Of a stretch of DNA of 32,407 bases, positions 12,065-19,402 are shown in pieces (position 1 is the first letter of the stretch; each line of letters starts with the position of its first letter). Under the pieces are notes generated by a model. The model was not told the origin of the DNA. It ran no database searches and worked only from the letters and a program-made list of their open reading frames with translations. The translations under genes were made by a program, and so were the position numbers. The stretch is from positions 1 through 32,407 of the forward strand of contig CALVZV010000015.1 in NCBI GenBank assembly GCA_944372665.1. The letters are read 5' to 3'. This DNA is from an uncultured Clostridia bacterium (GTDB lineage Bacteria > Bacillota > Clostridia > Christensenellales > DTU072).

Positions 12065-13137
12065 AACTACTGCAGGACTTAAGTTACTCTCAGATAAAAC
12101 TGCTTGTCGAGGAGGCGGGCTTTCCTTCCTACCGCGCTGAGCAGATCAACGCCGTCAGGATATCGAACCGGGAATATTCGGCTTCGTCCAATCTGCCCAA
12201 AAAAGTTGCGGAATACTTTTCCGCGTCGTACGCCACGCCGGCATGCACTATAGCGGAAACCGTTTCCGGCAAAGACGGCGCCGAAAAGTATTTGTTTGCC
12301 ATGCGCGACGGCAACGTCGTGGAAGGCGTTTTCATGCCGCATTCATACGGCAATACTTTGTGCATTTCCACCCAGGTCGGCTGCAGAATGGGCTGCGTTT
12401 TCTGCGCCAGCGGACTTAACGGGCTGAAACGGAATCTTACCTGCGGGGAAATGCTTTCCGAGGTATGCGCCGTAAATGCGTTGAAAGGCGGCAGCGCTTC
12501 GCGCCGTGCCGTGACAAATATCGTTTTGATGGGTTCGGGAGAACCGCTGGACAATTTCGAAAACGTGGTACGTTTTTTGAGAGAAATAAACGACGAAAAA
12601 GGTTTAAACATCAGTCTGAGGAACGTGTCTTTGTCTACGAGCGGGCTTGCCGGCAGGATCAGGGAGCTTGCAGACACAGGGCTTAACGTCGTTTTGTCGG
12701 TATCCCTGCATGCGCCCACCGACGAGAAACGTTCCGCAATTATGCCTGTCAACCGCTCCAATCCGATATCCGTATTGATGGCTGCCGCCGACTATTATTT
12801 CGAAAAAACCGGCAGACGCGTTATTTTCGAATATGCCGTCGGGGAGCATAACTGCGGTATTTCCGACGCTCGGGAGCTTGCAAGGCTTTTGCGCGGAAAG
12901 AACGCGCACGTCAATCTGATAAACCTCAACTACGTCCGTGAGCGCGGTATGCGCGGACTTAAAGCGGACAACGTAAAGGCTTTTGCCGAAGAACTGAAAA
13001 AACGCGGGATCGGCTGCACGGTCAGGCGCAGCATGGGGCAGGATATAGAAGGCGCCTGCGGTCAGCTGAGGATCAAATATATGAAAGAACACGACCTGGA
13101 CGCCATGTCAGGCGGCGACGGAGGTACGGATGAGTAA
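12061..13137 (+). CDS. rlmN: Dual-specificity 23S rRNA A2503/tRNA A37 C2-methyltransferase RlmN
   Basis: Radical-SAM enzyme that methylates C2 of A2503 in 23S rRNA and A37 in some tRNAs. The iron-sulfur cluster cysteines are C108, C112 and C115 in CRMGCVFC. The second conserved cysteine near the C-terminus is C333 in DIEGACGQL. VLMGSGEPLDNF and SLHAPTDEKR are family hallmarks. SMGQDI replaces the more usual SRGxDI. The absence of the sequence insertions that distinguish Cfr, together with the operon position, favours RlmN. In Bacillus the kinase/phosphatase pair prpC-prkC follows. Here rsgA follows directly with an eight-base overlap. Confidence 0.95.
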   Translation: MKLLQDLSYSQIKLLVEEAGFPSYRAEQINAVRISNREYSASSNLPKKVAEYFSASYATPACTIAETVSGKDGAEKYLFAMRDGNVVEGVFMPHSYGNTLCISTQVGCRMGCVFCASGLNGLKRNLTCGEMLSEVCAVNALKGGSASRRAVTNIVLMGSGEPLDNFENVVRFLREINDEKGLNISLRNVSLSTSGLAGRIRELADTGLNVVLSVSLHAPTDEKRSAIMPVNRSNPISVLMAAADYYFEKTGRRVIFEYAVGEHNCGISDARELARLLRGKNAHVNLINLNYVRERGMRGLKADNVKAFAEELKKRGIGCTVRRSMGQDIEGACGQLRIKYMKEHDLDAMSGGDGGTDE

Positions 13138-14002
13138 CGGCAAGACCATGACCGTGACGTCGATAGTGGCGGATCTGTACACCGTAAGCGGCGACGGCGA
13201 ATCGCTGAAGGCCAAAGTGCGCGGCAGGTTCCGCCGCAGCGGTCAGACCGTCTGCGTGGGAGACAGGGTAAAGATAGTAAAAGAGCGCGGTTTTGCCGTG
13301 ATAGACGAGGTTTTGCCCAGGAGAAATTCGTTGCTCAGACCGTTTGTCAGCAATATAGATTCGGCTCTGATCGTCGTCGCCAAAGAGCCTGCTCCCGACC
13401 TTATACTGGCGGACAAAATAATCGTAAACTGCTTTATAGAGGGCATAAAGCCCGTTCTGGTTTATAACAAATGCGAGCTTGCCGACGAGGACGAGATCGG
13501 AAAACTGTTTGCGGCTTATTCTCCGTTTATGAGGTGCATAGCCGTTTCCGCCCTCGAAAGAAAAGGCTTCGAACTGCTGAAAGAGGAGATAAACGGCAAG
13601 ACGGTATGCCTCGCGGGTCAAAGCGCAGTAGGGAAAACCAGTCTGATGAACGCGGTATTGGACGCGGACCTGAAAACGGGTGAGCTTTCGCGCAAGATTA
13701 AGCGCGGCAAAAACACCACGCGGCATGTGGAAATCTATAGCGTATGGGACGGAAACGTAATGGATACGTGCGGTTTCAGTATGTTGACTCTTGTCAACCT
13801 TGCCCCCGATGAGTTAAAGTATTATTACGAGGACTTTCTGCCGCTTGCACCGGGATGCAGGTTCACCGCCTGCGACCACGTAAACGAACCCGAATGCGCC
13901 GTAAAAGCCGCGGCGAGCGCGGGAAAACTGGACAAGGGAAGGTATCTCAGATATCTGGAGATATATAACGAACTCAAAAACGAAAGGAGAAAATCTTTAT
14001 GA
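13130..14002 (+). CDS. rsgA: Ribosome small subunit GTPase RsgA (YjeQ/CpgA)
   Basis: Circularly permuted GTPase that acts late in 30S subunit assembly. An N-terminal OB fold (about 5-65) is followed by the GTPase motifs in permuted order: G4 NKCE (113-116), G5 SAL (140-142), G1 GQSAVGKT (163-170), G2 around TTRHVEI, and G3 DTCGF (212-216). A zinc motif follows with C243, C248, H250 and C256. Three motifs deviate from consensus: NKxD is NKCE, GxSGVGKS is GQSAVGKT, and DTPGF is DTCGF. The fold and context still make the identity clear, but the GTPase cycle may be altered. GGAGG precedes the ATG, which lies within the end of rlmN. The stop overlaps rpe by four bases. Confidence 0.93.
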   Translation: MSNGKTMTVTSIVADLYTVSGDGESLKAKVRGRFRRSGQTVCVGDRVKIVKERGFAVIDEVLPRRNSLLRPFVSNIDSALIVVAKEPAPDLILADKIIVNCFIEGIKPVLVYNKCELADEDEIGKLFAAYSPFMRCIAVSALERKGFELLKEEINGKTVCLAGQSAVGKTSLMNAVLDADLKTGELSRKIKRGKNTTRHVEIYSVWDGNVMDTCGFSMLTLVNLAPDELKYYYEDFLPLAPGCRFTACDHVNEPECAVKAAASAGKLDKGRYLRYLEIYNELKNERRKSL

Positions 14003-14655
14003 ATAAAGCACTGGTTTCGCCTTCTATTCTTTCCGCGGACTTTGTCAACCTGGAACGCGACGTCAGACGCCTTTTCGACTGGGGCGCCGACTACGTTCAC
14101 TGCGACGTCATGGACGGAGTATATGTCAAAAACCTGACTTTCGGAATGCCTATGATAAAGGCGATAAAACGTATTTCTCCTTTGCCTTTGGACGTGCATC
14201 TGATGATAACCGAGCCGGAGAGATACCTCGACGAATTCGTTAAAGCGGGCGCCGACATAGTCACTTTCCACCCCGACGCCTCACGCGATCCCGAAGCTGC
14301 TTTGAAACTTTTGGGCGACAGGGGAGTAAAGCGCGGCATCGTCATAAATCCCGACGTCAAACTAAGCGACTATATATCGCTTTTGCCCGAATGCGACGTG
14401 TTGCTGGTTATGAGCGTTTACGCCGGACTCGGCGGACAGAAATTTATCCCGGAAACGCTAGAAACCGTCAGGGCGGGCAGACAATTCATTTCCGAACACG
14501 GTCTTAATACGATCATAGAGATCGACGGCGGCGTGGGCGCATCCAACGCCGGGATCTGCCGCGACGCGGGCGTCGGCATGATAGTGGCAGGCTCCGCTGT
14601 CTTCAACGCGGAGGATCCCAAAGCCGTAGTGGACGCGCTCAGAGGTCAGGAATGA
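13999..14655 (+). CDS. rpe: Ribulose-phosphate 3-epimerase
   Basis: Interconverts ribulose 5-phosphate and xylulose 5-phosphate in the pentose phosphate pathway. This is a 218-residue TIM barrel. Metal and catalytic residues are present: H34 and D36 in HCDVMDG, H67 in DVHLMI, and D176 in EIDGGV. Two loops are unusual. SVYAGLGGQKFI (139-150) replaces the common SVNPGFGGQxFI, and FHPDAS (90-95) replaces FHxEA. AAAGGAG eight bases upstream supports the ATG. The stop lies inside a perfect palindrome (14641-14660), and it faces the minus-strand spoVM gene. Confidence 0.93.
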   Translation: MNKALVSPSILSADFVNLERDVRRLFDWGADYVHCDVMDGVYVKNLTFGMPMIKAIKRISPLPLDVHLMITEPERYLDEFVKAGADIVTFHPDASRDPEAALKLLGDRGVKRGIVINPDVKLSDYISLLPECDVLLVMSVYAGLGGQKFIPETLETVRAGRQFISEHGLNTIIEIDGGVGASNAGICRDAGVGMIVAGSAVFNAEDPKAVVDALRGQE

Positions 14656-14660
14656 CCTCT
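14641..14660. repeat. Palindrome spanning the rpe stop codon
   Basis: AGAGGTCA at 14641-14648 and TGACCTCT at 14653-14660 form a perfect 8-bp stem with the four-base loop GGAA. The rpe stop TGA begins the right arm. A second, weaker hairpin (GCCTG 14663-14667 with CAGGC 14676-14680) follows and ends on the spoVM stop. Neither has a T-run. They sit between the converging rpe and spoVM genes and may slow or end transcription from either side. Confidence 0.5.
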
Positions 14661-14679
14661 ATGCCTGCTTGTCGTCAGG

Positions 14680-14763
14680 CTAGCCGCGGCGACAGGGTCG
14701 GCAGATCAGCGGACGGATTATCTTTGCAATAAAGCCAGGCAGTTTGATACAGATTATTTTCAT
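14680..14763 (-). CDS. spoVM: Stage V sporulation protein SpoVM
   Basis: A 27-residue minus-strand peptide, MKIICIKLPGFIAKIIRPLI followed by CRPCRRG. It aligns without gaps to Bacillus SpoVM over its first 20 residues, sharing M1, K2, I6, K7, L8, P9, F11, I15 and R17, including the proline at position 9 known to matter there. SpoVM is an amphipathic helix that senses the curvature of the forespore membrane and anchors the spore coat protein SpoIVA. The SD GGGAGCGAGA precedes the ATG. The locus between rpe and rpmB is the classical spoVM position. The C-terminal end, rich in arginine and cysteine, differs from Bacillus. It is the clearest sign that the organism, or a recent ancestor, forms spores. 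Confidence 0.88.
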   Translation of the reverse strand: MKIICIKLPGFIAKIIRPLICRPCRRG

Positions 14764-14766
14764 TCT

Positions 14767-14804
14767 CGCTCCCGCTTCAGTATATGCCGCTGCGGGCGGG
14801 AGCG
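14767..14804. repeat. Inverted repeat covering the spoVM ribosome-binding site
   Basis: CGCTCCCGC at 14767-14775 and GCGGGAGCG at 14796-14804 are perfect 9-base inverted repeats separated by 20 bases. In the minus-strand transcript the second arm contains the GGGAG ribosome-binding sequence of spoVM. Any RNA reading through from rpmB would therefore fold the RBS into a strong GC-rich stem. The loop holds CATATACT on the minus strand (14786 down to 14779), close to a SigmaE-type -10 box. A convincing -35 is not visible. Confidence 0.5.
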
Positions 14805-14817
14805 TTACGTTTCCCGC

Positions 14818-14844
14818 AAAAAAAACAGCGCCGTACAGCGCTGT
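14818..14844 (-). terminator. Rho-independent terminator of rpmB
   Basis: Read on the minus strand, ACAGCGC (14844-14838) pairs with GCGCTGT (14831-14825) around a six-base loop. The stem runs into a tract of eight T (14825-14818). It begins 22 bases after the rpmB stop and should separate rpmB from spoVM. Confidence 0.85.
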
Positions 14845-14866
14845 CGGATATCGGTAAAAGGTAAAA

Positions 14867-15055
14867 TTATTTATCTTCCTTTTTCATCGTGCGAAGGCAG
14901 CGAGTGCAGACGTAAGTGTTCTGCATTTTTCCGTTGATTTCAATATCGACTTTCTGGACGTTGGCTGTCCAGCTCCTTCTCGTTTTGATATTACTGTGGC
15001 TGACCTTATTGCCCGACATAGTTCCTTTTCCGCATATACTGCATACTTTAGACAT
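14867..15055 (-). CDS. rpmB: 50S ribosomal protein L28
   Basis: 62-residue ribosomal protein of the large subunit. It has the zinc-ribbon form, with C5 and C8 in CSIC and C50 and C53 in CTRC. The conserved HSNIKTRRSWTANVQKV segment is present. GGGAGGT seven to eight bases upstream gives a strong ribosome-binding site. It has its own promoter (15088-15116) and terminator (14818-14844), so it is a single-gene unit. It is transcribed divergently from the asp23-family gene, as in Bacillus. Confidence 0.96.
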   Translation of the reverse strand: MSKVCSICGKGTMSGNKVSHSNIKTRRSWTANVQKVDIEINGKMQNTYVCTRCLRTMKKEDK

Positions 15056-15087
15056 GTTTTACCTCCCGTGTGTTTTCGCGCTTTGCT

Positions 15088-15116
15088 ATTATACATAATA
15101 TTTCCGCGTTTGTAAA
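15088..15116 (-). promoter_or_regulatory. SigmaA-type promoter of rpmB, TTTACA-17-TATAAT
   Basis: On the minus strand, TTTACA (15116-15111) and a perfect TATAAT (15093-15088) are 17 bases apart. The start of rpmB lies 32 bases downstream of the -10 box. Confidence 0.85.
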
Positions 15117-15231
15117 CGATTTTAAACAACTTTATTCAATACGCTTCGATAATATTTTTTCAGCGCCCCGATTGAGGCGTTTGCGTACACGCGCGCGGAG
15201 GCTTGCAGTAGAAAGTAATGGTGTTTTTTGC

Positions 15232-15263
15232 TTGCAATATCGACGTTTTTAATATATTATAAT
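15232..15263 (+). promoter_or_regulatory. Probable promoter of the asp23-fakA-recG group
   Basis: An AT-rich block ahead of the asp23-family gene has TTGCAA at 15232-15237, TATATT at 15253-15258 (15-base spacing) and TATAAT at 15258-15263 (20-base spacing). Either spacing is imperfect, so the exact promoter is uncertain. The position back-to-back with the rpmB promoter supports one here. From 15117 to 15231 I see no gene or clear terminator. Confidence 0.45.
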
Positions 15264-15315
15264 ATATCATAGCATGCCCGTATGCGAGCACGCACGACGG
15301 GAAAACGTGGAGATT

Positions 15316-15666
15316 ATGGCGCTAACTACCACAAACGGATACGGAAACATAAATATAAGCGACGAAGCCGTTGCCGTAATGGTCAGCAGAATAACTTTGG
15401 ATTGCTACGGAGTGGTCGAATTGGCAAGTCGCCGTCTCAGCGACAGCATTATGACGTTGTTTAACAAGGTTCCCAAGGGGAAAGGCGTTAAAATCGTCAC
15501 GATGGATAACCGTATTTTTGTGGAATTGTACATTATATTGAAAGACGGCGTCAACCGCGACGCAGTGACCGAAAGCCTCAGATCCAGCGTTGAATACAAC
15601 GTAGAGCATATGACGGGAATGAGGGTAAAAAGCGTAGATATCCACGTCGTAGGGGTAAAGTTATAG
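15316..15666 (+). CDS. Asp23/Gls24 family envelope stress response protein (YloU-like)
   Basis: 116 residues of the Asp23/Gls24 (DUF322) family, small proteins often tied to envelope stress. It has the family's NGYGNINISDEAVAVMVSRI start, CYGVVELASRR, and YNVEHMTGMRVKSVDIHVVGV near the end. The ATG at 15316 is preferred to the in-frame ATG at 15274. Homology starts at MALTTTNGYG, and 15274 lies almost at the expected transcription start. The SD at 15316 is close (GTGGAG, 3-base spacing). The neighbour is fakA, as in yloU-yloV of Bacillus. Confidence 0.9.
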   Translation: MALTTTNGYGNINISDEAVAVMVSRITLDCYGVVELASRRLSDSIMTLFNKVPKGKGVKIVTMDNRIFVELYIILKDGVNRDAVTESLRSSVEYNVEHMTGMRVKSVDIHVVGVKL

Positions 15667-15698
15667 TAACGACGGGCCGAAAGGCTTATGGGATATAA

Positions 15699-17327
15699 AT
15701 GACAGGGTTGAAGACACAGGACATACGCGAGCTGTTCAAAGGCGGAGCGTTGAATCTGGAAAACAATAAAGAATACGTAAACAGTCTGAACGTATTTCCC
15801 GTTCCCGACGGAGATACGGGCACCAATATGACCATGACCATGTCCAATTCCGTCAAGGAGATCGATTCCGTGACGGAAGACAGGATGGATCTGGTCTGTT
15901 CGGCTTTCGCAAGGGGTGCATTGATAGGCGCCAGGGGCAATTCGGGAGTTATTTTAAGTCAGATCTTCAAGGGGATGAGCCTGGTCATGCAGGATGCAGG
16001 CGAAATCACGACAAAGATTTTTGCACGCGCGCTGAAATCCGGTTCCAATACGGCTTATGACGTAGTTTCGCACCCGAAAGAGGGAACTATTTTGACGGTC
16101 ATAAGGATCGTTAGCGACTATGCAATGCGCGTTTCCGCAAAGAAAAGCGACTTTATTGAGTTTTTCAAGCTGATTTTGCACAAGGGCGAGGAGATACTGC
16201 AAAAGACTCCCGACCTTTTACCCGTTCTTAAAAAGGCGGGCGTAGTAGACGCCGGCGGCAGAGGGCTGCTGATAATCCTGGAAGGCATGTATAACGTGCT
16301 GGCGGGGATAAAGATGGAAAAAACCGAGCCCTCGGAGGGCGCACAGAGCGCCGAAATTGCCGACGTATTCGACGATTCGCACGATCCGGAAGACATCAAA
16401 TTCCAGTACTGTACCGAATTTTTCATCATAAATCTGCTAAAAAAGACGACTCTTTCCGACATCGACAAACTGCGCGACAAACTGAATAAGATAGGCGATT
16501 CCGTAATAGTCGTCGGGGATCTGTCGCTTGTCAAGGTGCACGTACATACCAATCATCCCGACAAGGCGCTTGGTTACGCGCTGCAGCTTGGCGAACTTGA
16601 CCGCCCCAAGATCGAGAACATGATAGAACAGAACCGCGCGCTTAGAAAAGAGCGCGAGGCTAAATCCGAACGCATGCCCACGGCACTCGTTTCCATCTGC
16701 ACCGGCGAAGGCATAGCCAAAATCTTCCGCGAACTCAAGACCGATAAGATACTGGAGGGCGGACAGACGATGAATCCGTCCGTTTCGGATATCGTCAATC
16801 TGGTCGATTCGGTCGGCGCCGACACAGTTTACATTCTCCCCAACAACGGCAACATAGTGTTGGCAGCAGAACAGGCGCGTGAACTGACAAAAGCTAAATT
16901 GGTAGTTGTAGCTACAAAAAATATTCCGCAGGGCATTGCCGCGGCGGTAAATTTCAACCACGACGCCGGCGAGGAAGAAAATACGGAGATGATGCGCCGT
17001 TCCATTCAATACGTCCGCAGCGGTCAGGTGACGCATTCCGTCAGGGACACCGAAATGGACGGTTTCAAACTTAAAAGCGGAGACATCATCGGCATCTACG
17101 ACAAAATCGTCGCAAAAGGCGACGACGTCAACAACGTGACCGAAGCGGTCATAGAAAAAATGGTTGACGACGACACCGCTTCCGTCAGTCTGTATTACGG
17201 AGAGGGGATCACTGAGGAGTACGCAGGCGAGCTTGCCGCGAAACTGACCGAAAAATATCCTTTCCACGACATCATGGTGTTCGAAGGCGGCCAGCAGCAC
17301 TATTACTATTATATTTCTGTCGAATAA
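15699..17327 (+). CDS. fakA: Fatty acid kinase ATP-binding subunit FakA (YloV, DAK domain)
   Basis: 542 residues. FakA is the ATP-binding kinase subunit that phosphorylates fatty acids held by a separate FakB (DegV) protein, feeding exogenous fatty acids into phospholipids. The N-terminal DhaL-like domain shows PVPDGDTGTN with metal-binding D37 and D39, GARGNSGVILSQ, and a following helical bundle (about 1-205). The middle and C-terminal domains include VKVHVHTNHPDKAL and VSICTGEGIAKIF. No fakB is in the window. The SD is weak. recG starts two bases after the stop. Confidence 0.94.
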   Translation: MTGLKTQDIRELFKGGALNLENNKEYVNSLNVFPVPDGDTGTNMTMTMSNSVKEIDSVTEDRMDLVCSAFARGALIGARGNSGVILSQIFKGMSLVMQDAGEITTKIFARALKSGSNTAYDVVSHPKEGTILTVIRIVSDYAMRVSAKKSDFIEFFKLILHKGEEILQKTPDLLPVLKKAGVVDAGGRGLLIILEGMYNVLAGIKMEKTEPSEGAQSAEIADVFDDSHDPEDIKFQYCTEFFIINLLKKTTLSDIDKLRDKLNKIGDSVIVVGDLSLVKVHVHTNHPDKALGYALQLGELDRPKIENMIEQNRALRKEREAKSERMPTALVSICTGEGIAKIFRELKTDKILEGGQTMNPSVSDIVNLVDSVGADTVYILPNNGNIVLAAEQARELTKAKLVVVATKNIPQGIAAAVNFNHDAGEEENTEMMRRSIQYVRSGQVTHSVRDTEMDGFKLKSGDIIGIYDKIVAKGDDVNNVTEAVIEKMVDDDTASVSLYYGEGITEEYAGELAAKLTEKYPFHDIMVFEGGQQHYYYYISVE

Positions 17328-17329
17328 GC

Positions 17330-19306
17330 GTGGCTGAAGAACTTATCAAGCTGAAAGGGATAGGCCCCGTCACCCTCGAAAAACTATCCCGTCTCGGGAT
17401 CTTCACCATAGAAGAACTTTTGAAAAAAACGCCTGCGGATTACGTTGATCTGGACGCCGTGAACAATTTGTCGGCGGCTGAAAACGGCGATTTCGTCGTG
17501 ACGGTAGTCACAATCGAATACGCCGCCAGACCCGTCAAACGCGGCAGACTGCAGCTTTACAGAGCATCCGGCACGACTCCCGACGGCGCTAAACTTAAAC
17601 TGACCTGGTACAACGCCAATTACGTTTCAAAATCCGTTTACGTCGGCGCATGCGTCAAGGTATACGGGAAACTAAAAAAAGAGGGTCGTACCTGCGAGTT
17701 GATAAATCCCGCGTATATGAGCGCGTACGACGAAACCAAACGCGGAATCAAACCCGTTTACGCTTTGAGAGGCATCGTGCCGCAGGCGACATTTACCGAA
17801 GCCGTGCGCGACGCCGTTGCCAAAGGATACCGCGTAAAGAGCCTCGTTCCCGAAGAAAGCGACGATTTTCCGCTTAACGACGCCGTGCGTGAAGCGCATA
17901 TCCCGACCGATATCGCGCTTGCGGCGCGTGCCAAAACGCGCATAGAGCTTGAAAAGATAATAAAGGACGTCGCCGCCTACAGACTCGTCGCCAGCGACAG
18001 GCACCGCACTCTGTTTTACGAAGAAAGCACTTCGGTCGTCGACGATGTCGAAAAGACGCTGCCGTTCAGGCTGACGCCTTCCCAGAAAGAAACGCTGGAC
18101 GCTGTGTTGGAGGGCATGAATTCGCCTAAGCCGCTGAACGCCATGATCGTCGGCGACGTCGGCAGCGGCAAGACGGTGGTGGCGCTTTTAGCGGCATACT
18201 ATGCGGTAAAATGCGGCTATCAGGTCGCATTGATGGCGCCCACGGAGATACTCGCCGCCCAGCATTTCAGGACTTTTTCCGACGCGTTGGAACCTTTCGG
18301 CGTAAAAGTCAGGCTGCTTACTTCCGGGCTGAAAGCCGAGGCTAAGCGCAAAGCGCTGGCAGCCGTATCGTTGGGCGCCGCGGACGTGACGATAGGGACG
18401 CAGGCCGTCATTTCCAAAGGCGTCGAGTTTAAAAAACTGTCTTTGGTGATAATCGACGAACAGCACCGTTTCGGAGTGGCGGAAAGGACGGCGCTGCTCA
18501 AAAAAAGCGGTTCGGCGGATACGCTGACGCTTTCGGCCACGCCGATACCGCGTTCGCTGAGACTGACGGTATTCGGAGACGTCGACGTGCTTAACGTCGA
18601 CAAAAGATACTCCGGCAATATTTCCACGACGGTCGTTACGCCGAAATACAGAAAAGCCATGCTGGAATACGTCCGCAAGGAGTGCGCTTCGGGGAAACAG
18701 GCGTATATCGTGGCGCCCAGGATATTCGACATCGAAGGCATCGAGAGCGCGTCCGTCGTAAAGCTGTATAAGGAGCTGGGCGCGCTGTACTCGGGCGAGT
18801 TCGGAACTGCGTTGCTGCACGGAAAGATGAAAGCCGAAGAAAAAGAAAGGGTGCTGAACGATTTTTATGCGGGCAGGACCTCGGTTTTGGTTTCGACTTC
18901 CGTAATAGAGGTCGGTATCGACGTTCCGAACGCTTCGGTCATGGTCATTTTCGACGCCGACCGCTTCGGCTTGGCGGCGCTGCATCAGTTAAGGGGCAGG
19001 ATAGGCAGAAACGGCGAAGCCGGCAAATGCTTCCTGTATACCGAAAAAAGCGAGGACGAGATCGTGCGTCTGCAGATAATGACCGAGGAGACCGACGGCA
19101 TGAATATCGCGGAACGAGATCTGGAGCTGCGCGGCGCGGGCGAGTGGCTGGGCGAAGAACAAAGCGGCAGGGGCGGAGCCGGAGTGTCCGTTGCCATGAT
19201 GGCAAAAGCCAGACGGCTTGCCGACGCCGTGGATCTGAATGCCCACCGCGAGGAGCTGATTGCGTACGCGCTTGCCAAACAACTTTACAAAATAAGTTTA
19301 AGCTGA
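17330..19306 (+). CDS. recG: ATP-dependent DNA helicase RecG
   Basis: 658 residues, GTG start two bases after fakA, with no clear SD, so coupled translation is likely. RecG remodels stalled forks and branch-migrates Holliday junctions. The N-terminal segment LKGIGPVTLEKLSRLGI and an OB-fold wedge domain (about 50-160) bind branched DNA. The motor shows GDVGSGKT (about 275-282), DEQH (about 376-379), SATPIPRSL, and QLRGRIGRNGEAGKCFL. The conserved yloV-recG neighbourhood (in Bacillus with sdaAB-sdaAA between them) supports the call. No convincing terminator follows. Confidence 0.96.
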   Translation: MAEELIKLKGIGPVTLEKLSRLGIFTIEELLKKTPADYVDLDAVNNLSAAENGDFVVTVVTIEYAARPVKRGRLQLYRASGTTPDGAKLKLTWYNANYVSKSVYVGACVKVYGKLKKEGRTCELINPAYMSAYDETKRGIKPVYALRGIVPQATFTEAVRDAVAKGYRVKSLVPEESDDFPLNDAVREAHIPTDIALAARAKTRIELEKIIKDVAAYRLVASDRHRTLFYEESTSVVDDVEKTLPFRLTPSQKETLDAVLEGMNSPKPLNAMIVGDVGSGKTVVALLAAYYAVKCGYQVALMAPTEILAAQHFRTFSDALEPFGVKVRLLTSGLKAEAKRKALAAVSLGAADVTIGTQAVISKGVEFKKLSLVIIDEQHRFGVAERTALLKKSGSADTLTLSATPIPRSLRLTVFGDVDVLNVDKRYSGNISTTVVTPKYRKAMLEYVRKECASGKQAYIVAPRIFDIEGIESASVVKLYKELGALYSGEFGTALLHGKMKAEEKERVLNDFYAGRTSVLVSTSVIEVGIDVPNASVMVIFDADRFGLAALHQLRGRIGRNGEAGKCFLYTEKSEDEIVRLQIMTEETDGMNIAERDLELRGAGEWLGEEQSGRGGAGVSVAMMAKARRLADAVDLNAHREELIAYALAKQLYKISLS

Positions 19307-19402
19307 TGTTGCGACGCGATTTATAAATACTTTTCGGAAGATTTGTCATATTCCACACCGCTCTTTCGGCTTGTAATATAATCGGCTCGGAAAGGAGAGC
19401 CT

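Noticed and set aside
15070..15252. 60-codon open frame across the rpmB-asp23 gap
   Set aside because: It overlaps the minus-strand rpmB promoter, has no SD and no recognisable features.
15274..15315. Upstream ATG adding 14 residues to the Asp23-family protein
   Set aside because: It lies about ten bases after a -10-like box, and family similarity begins only at the ATG at 15316.
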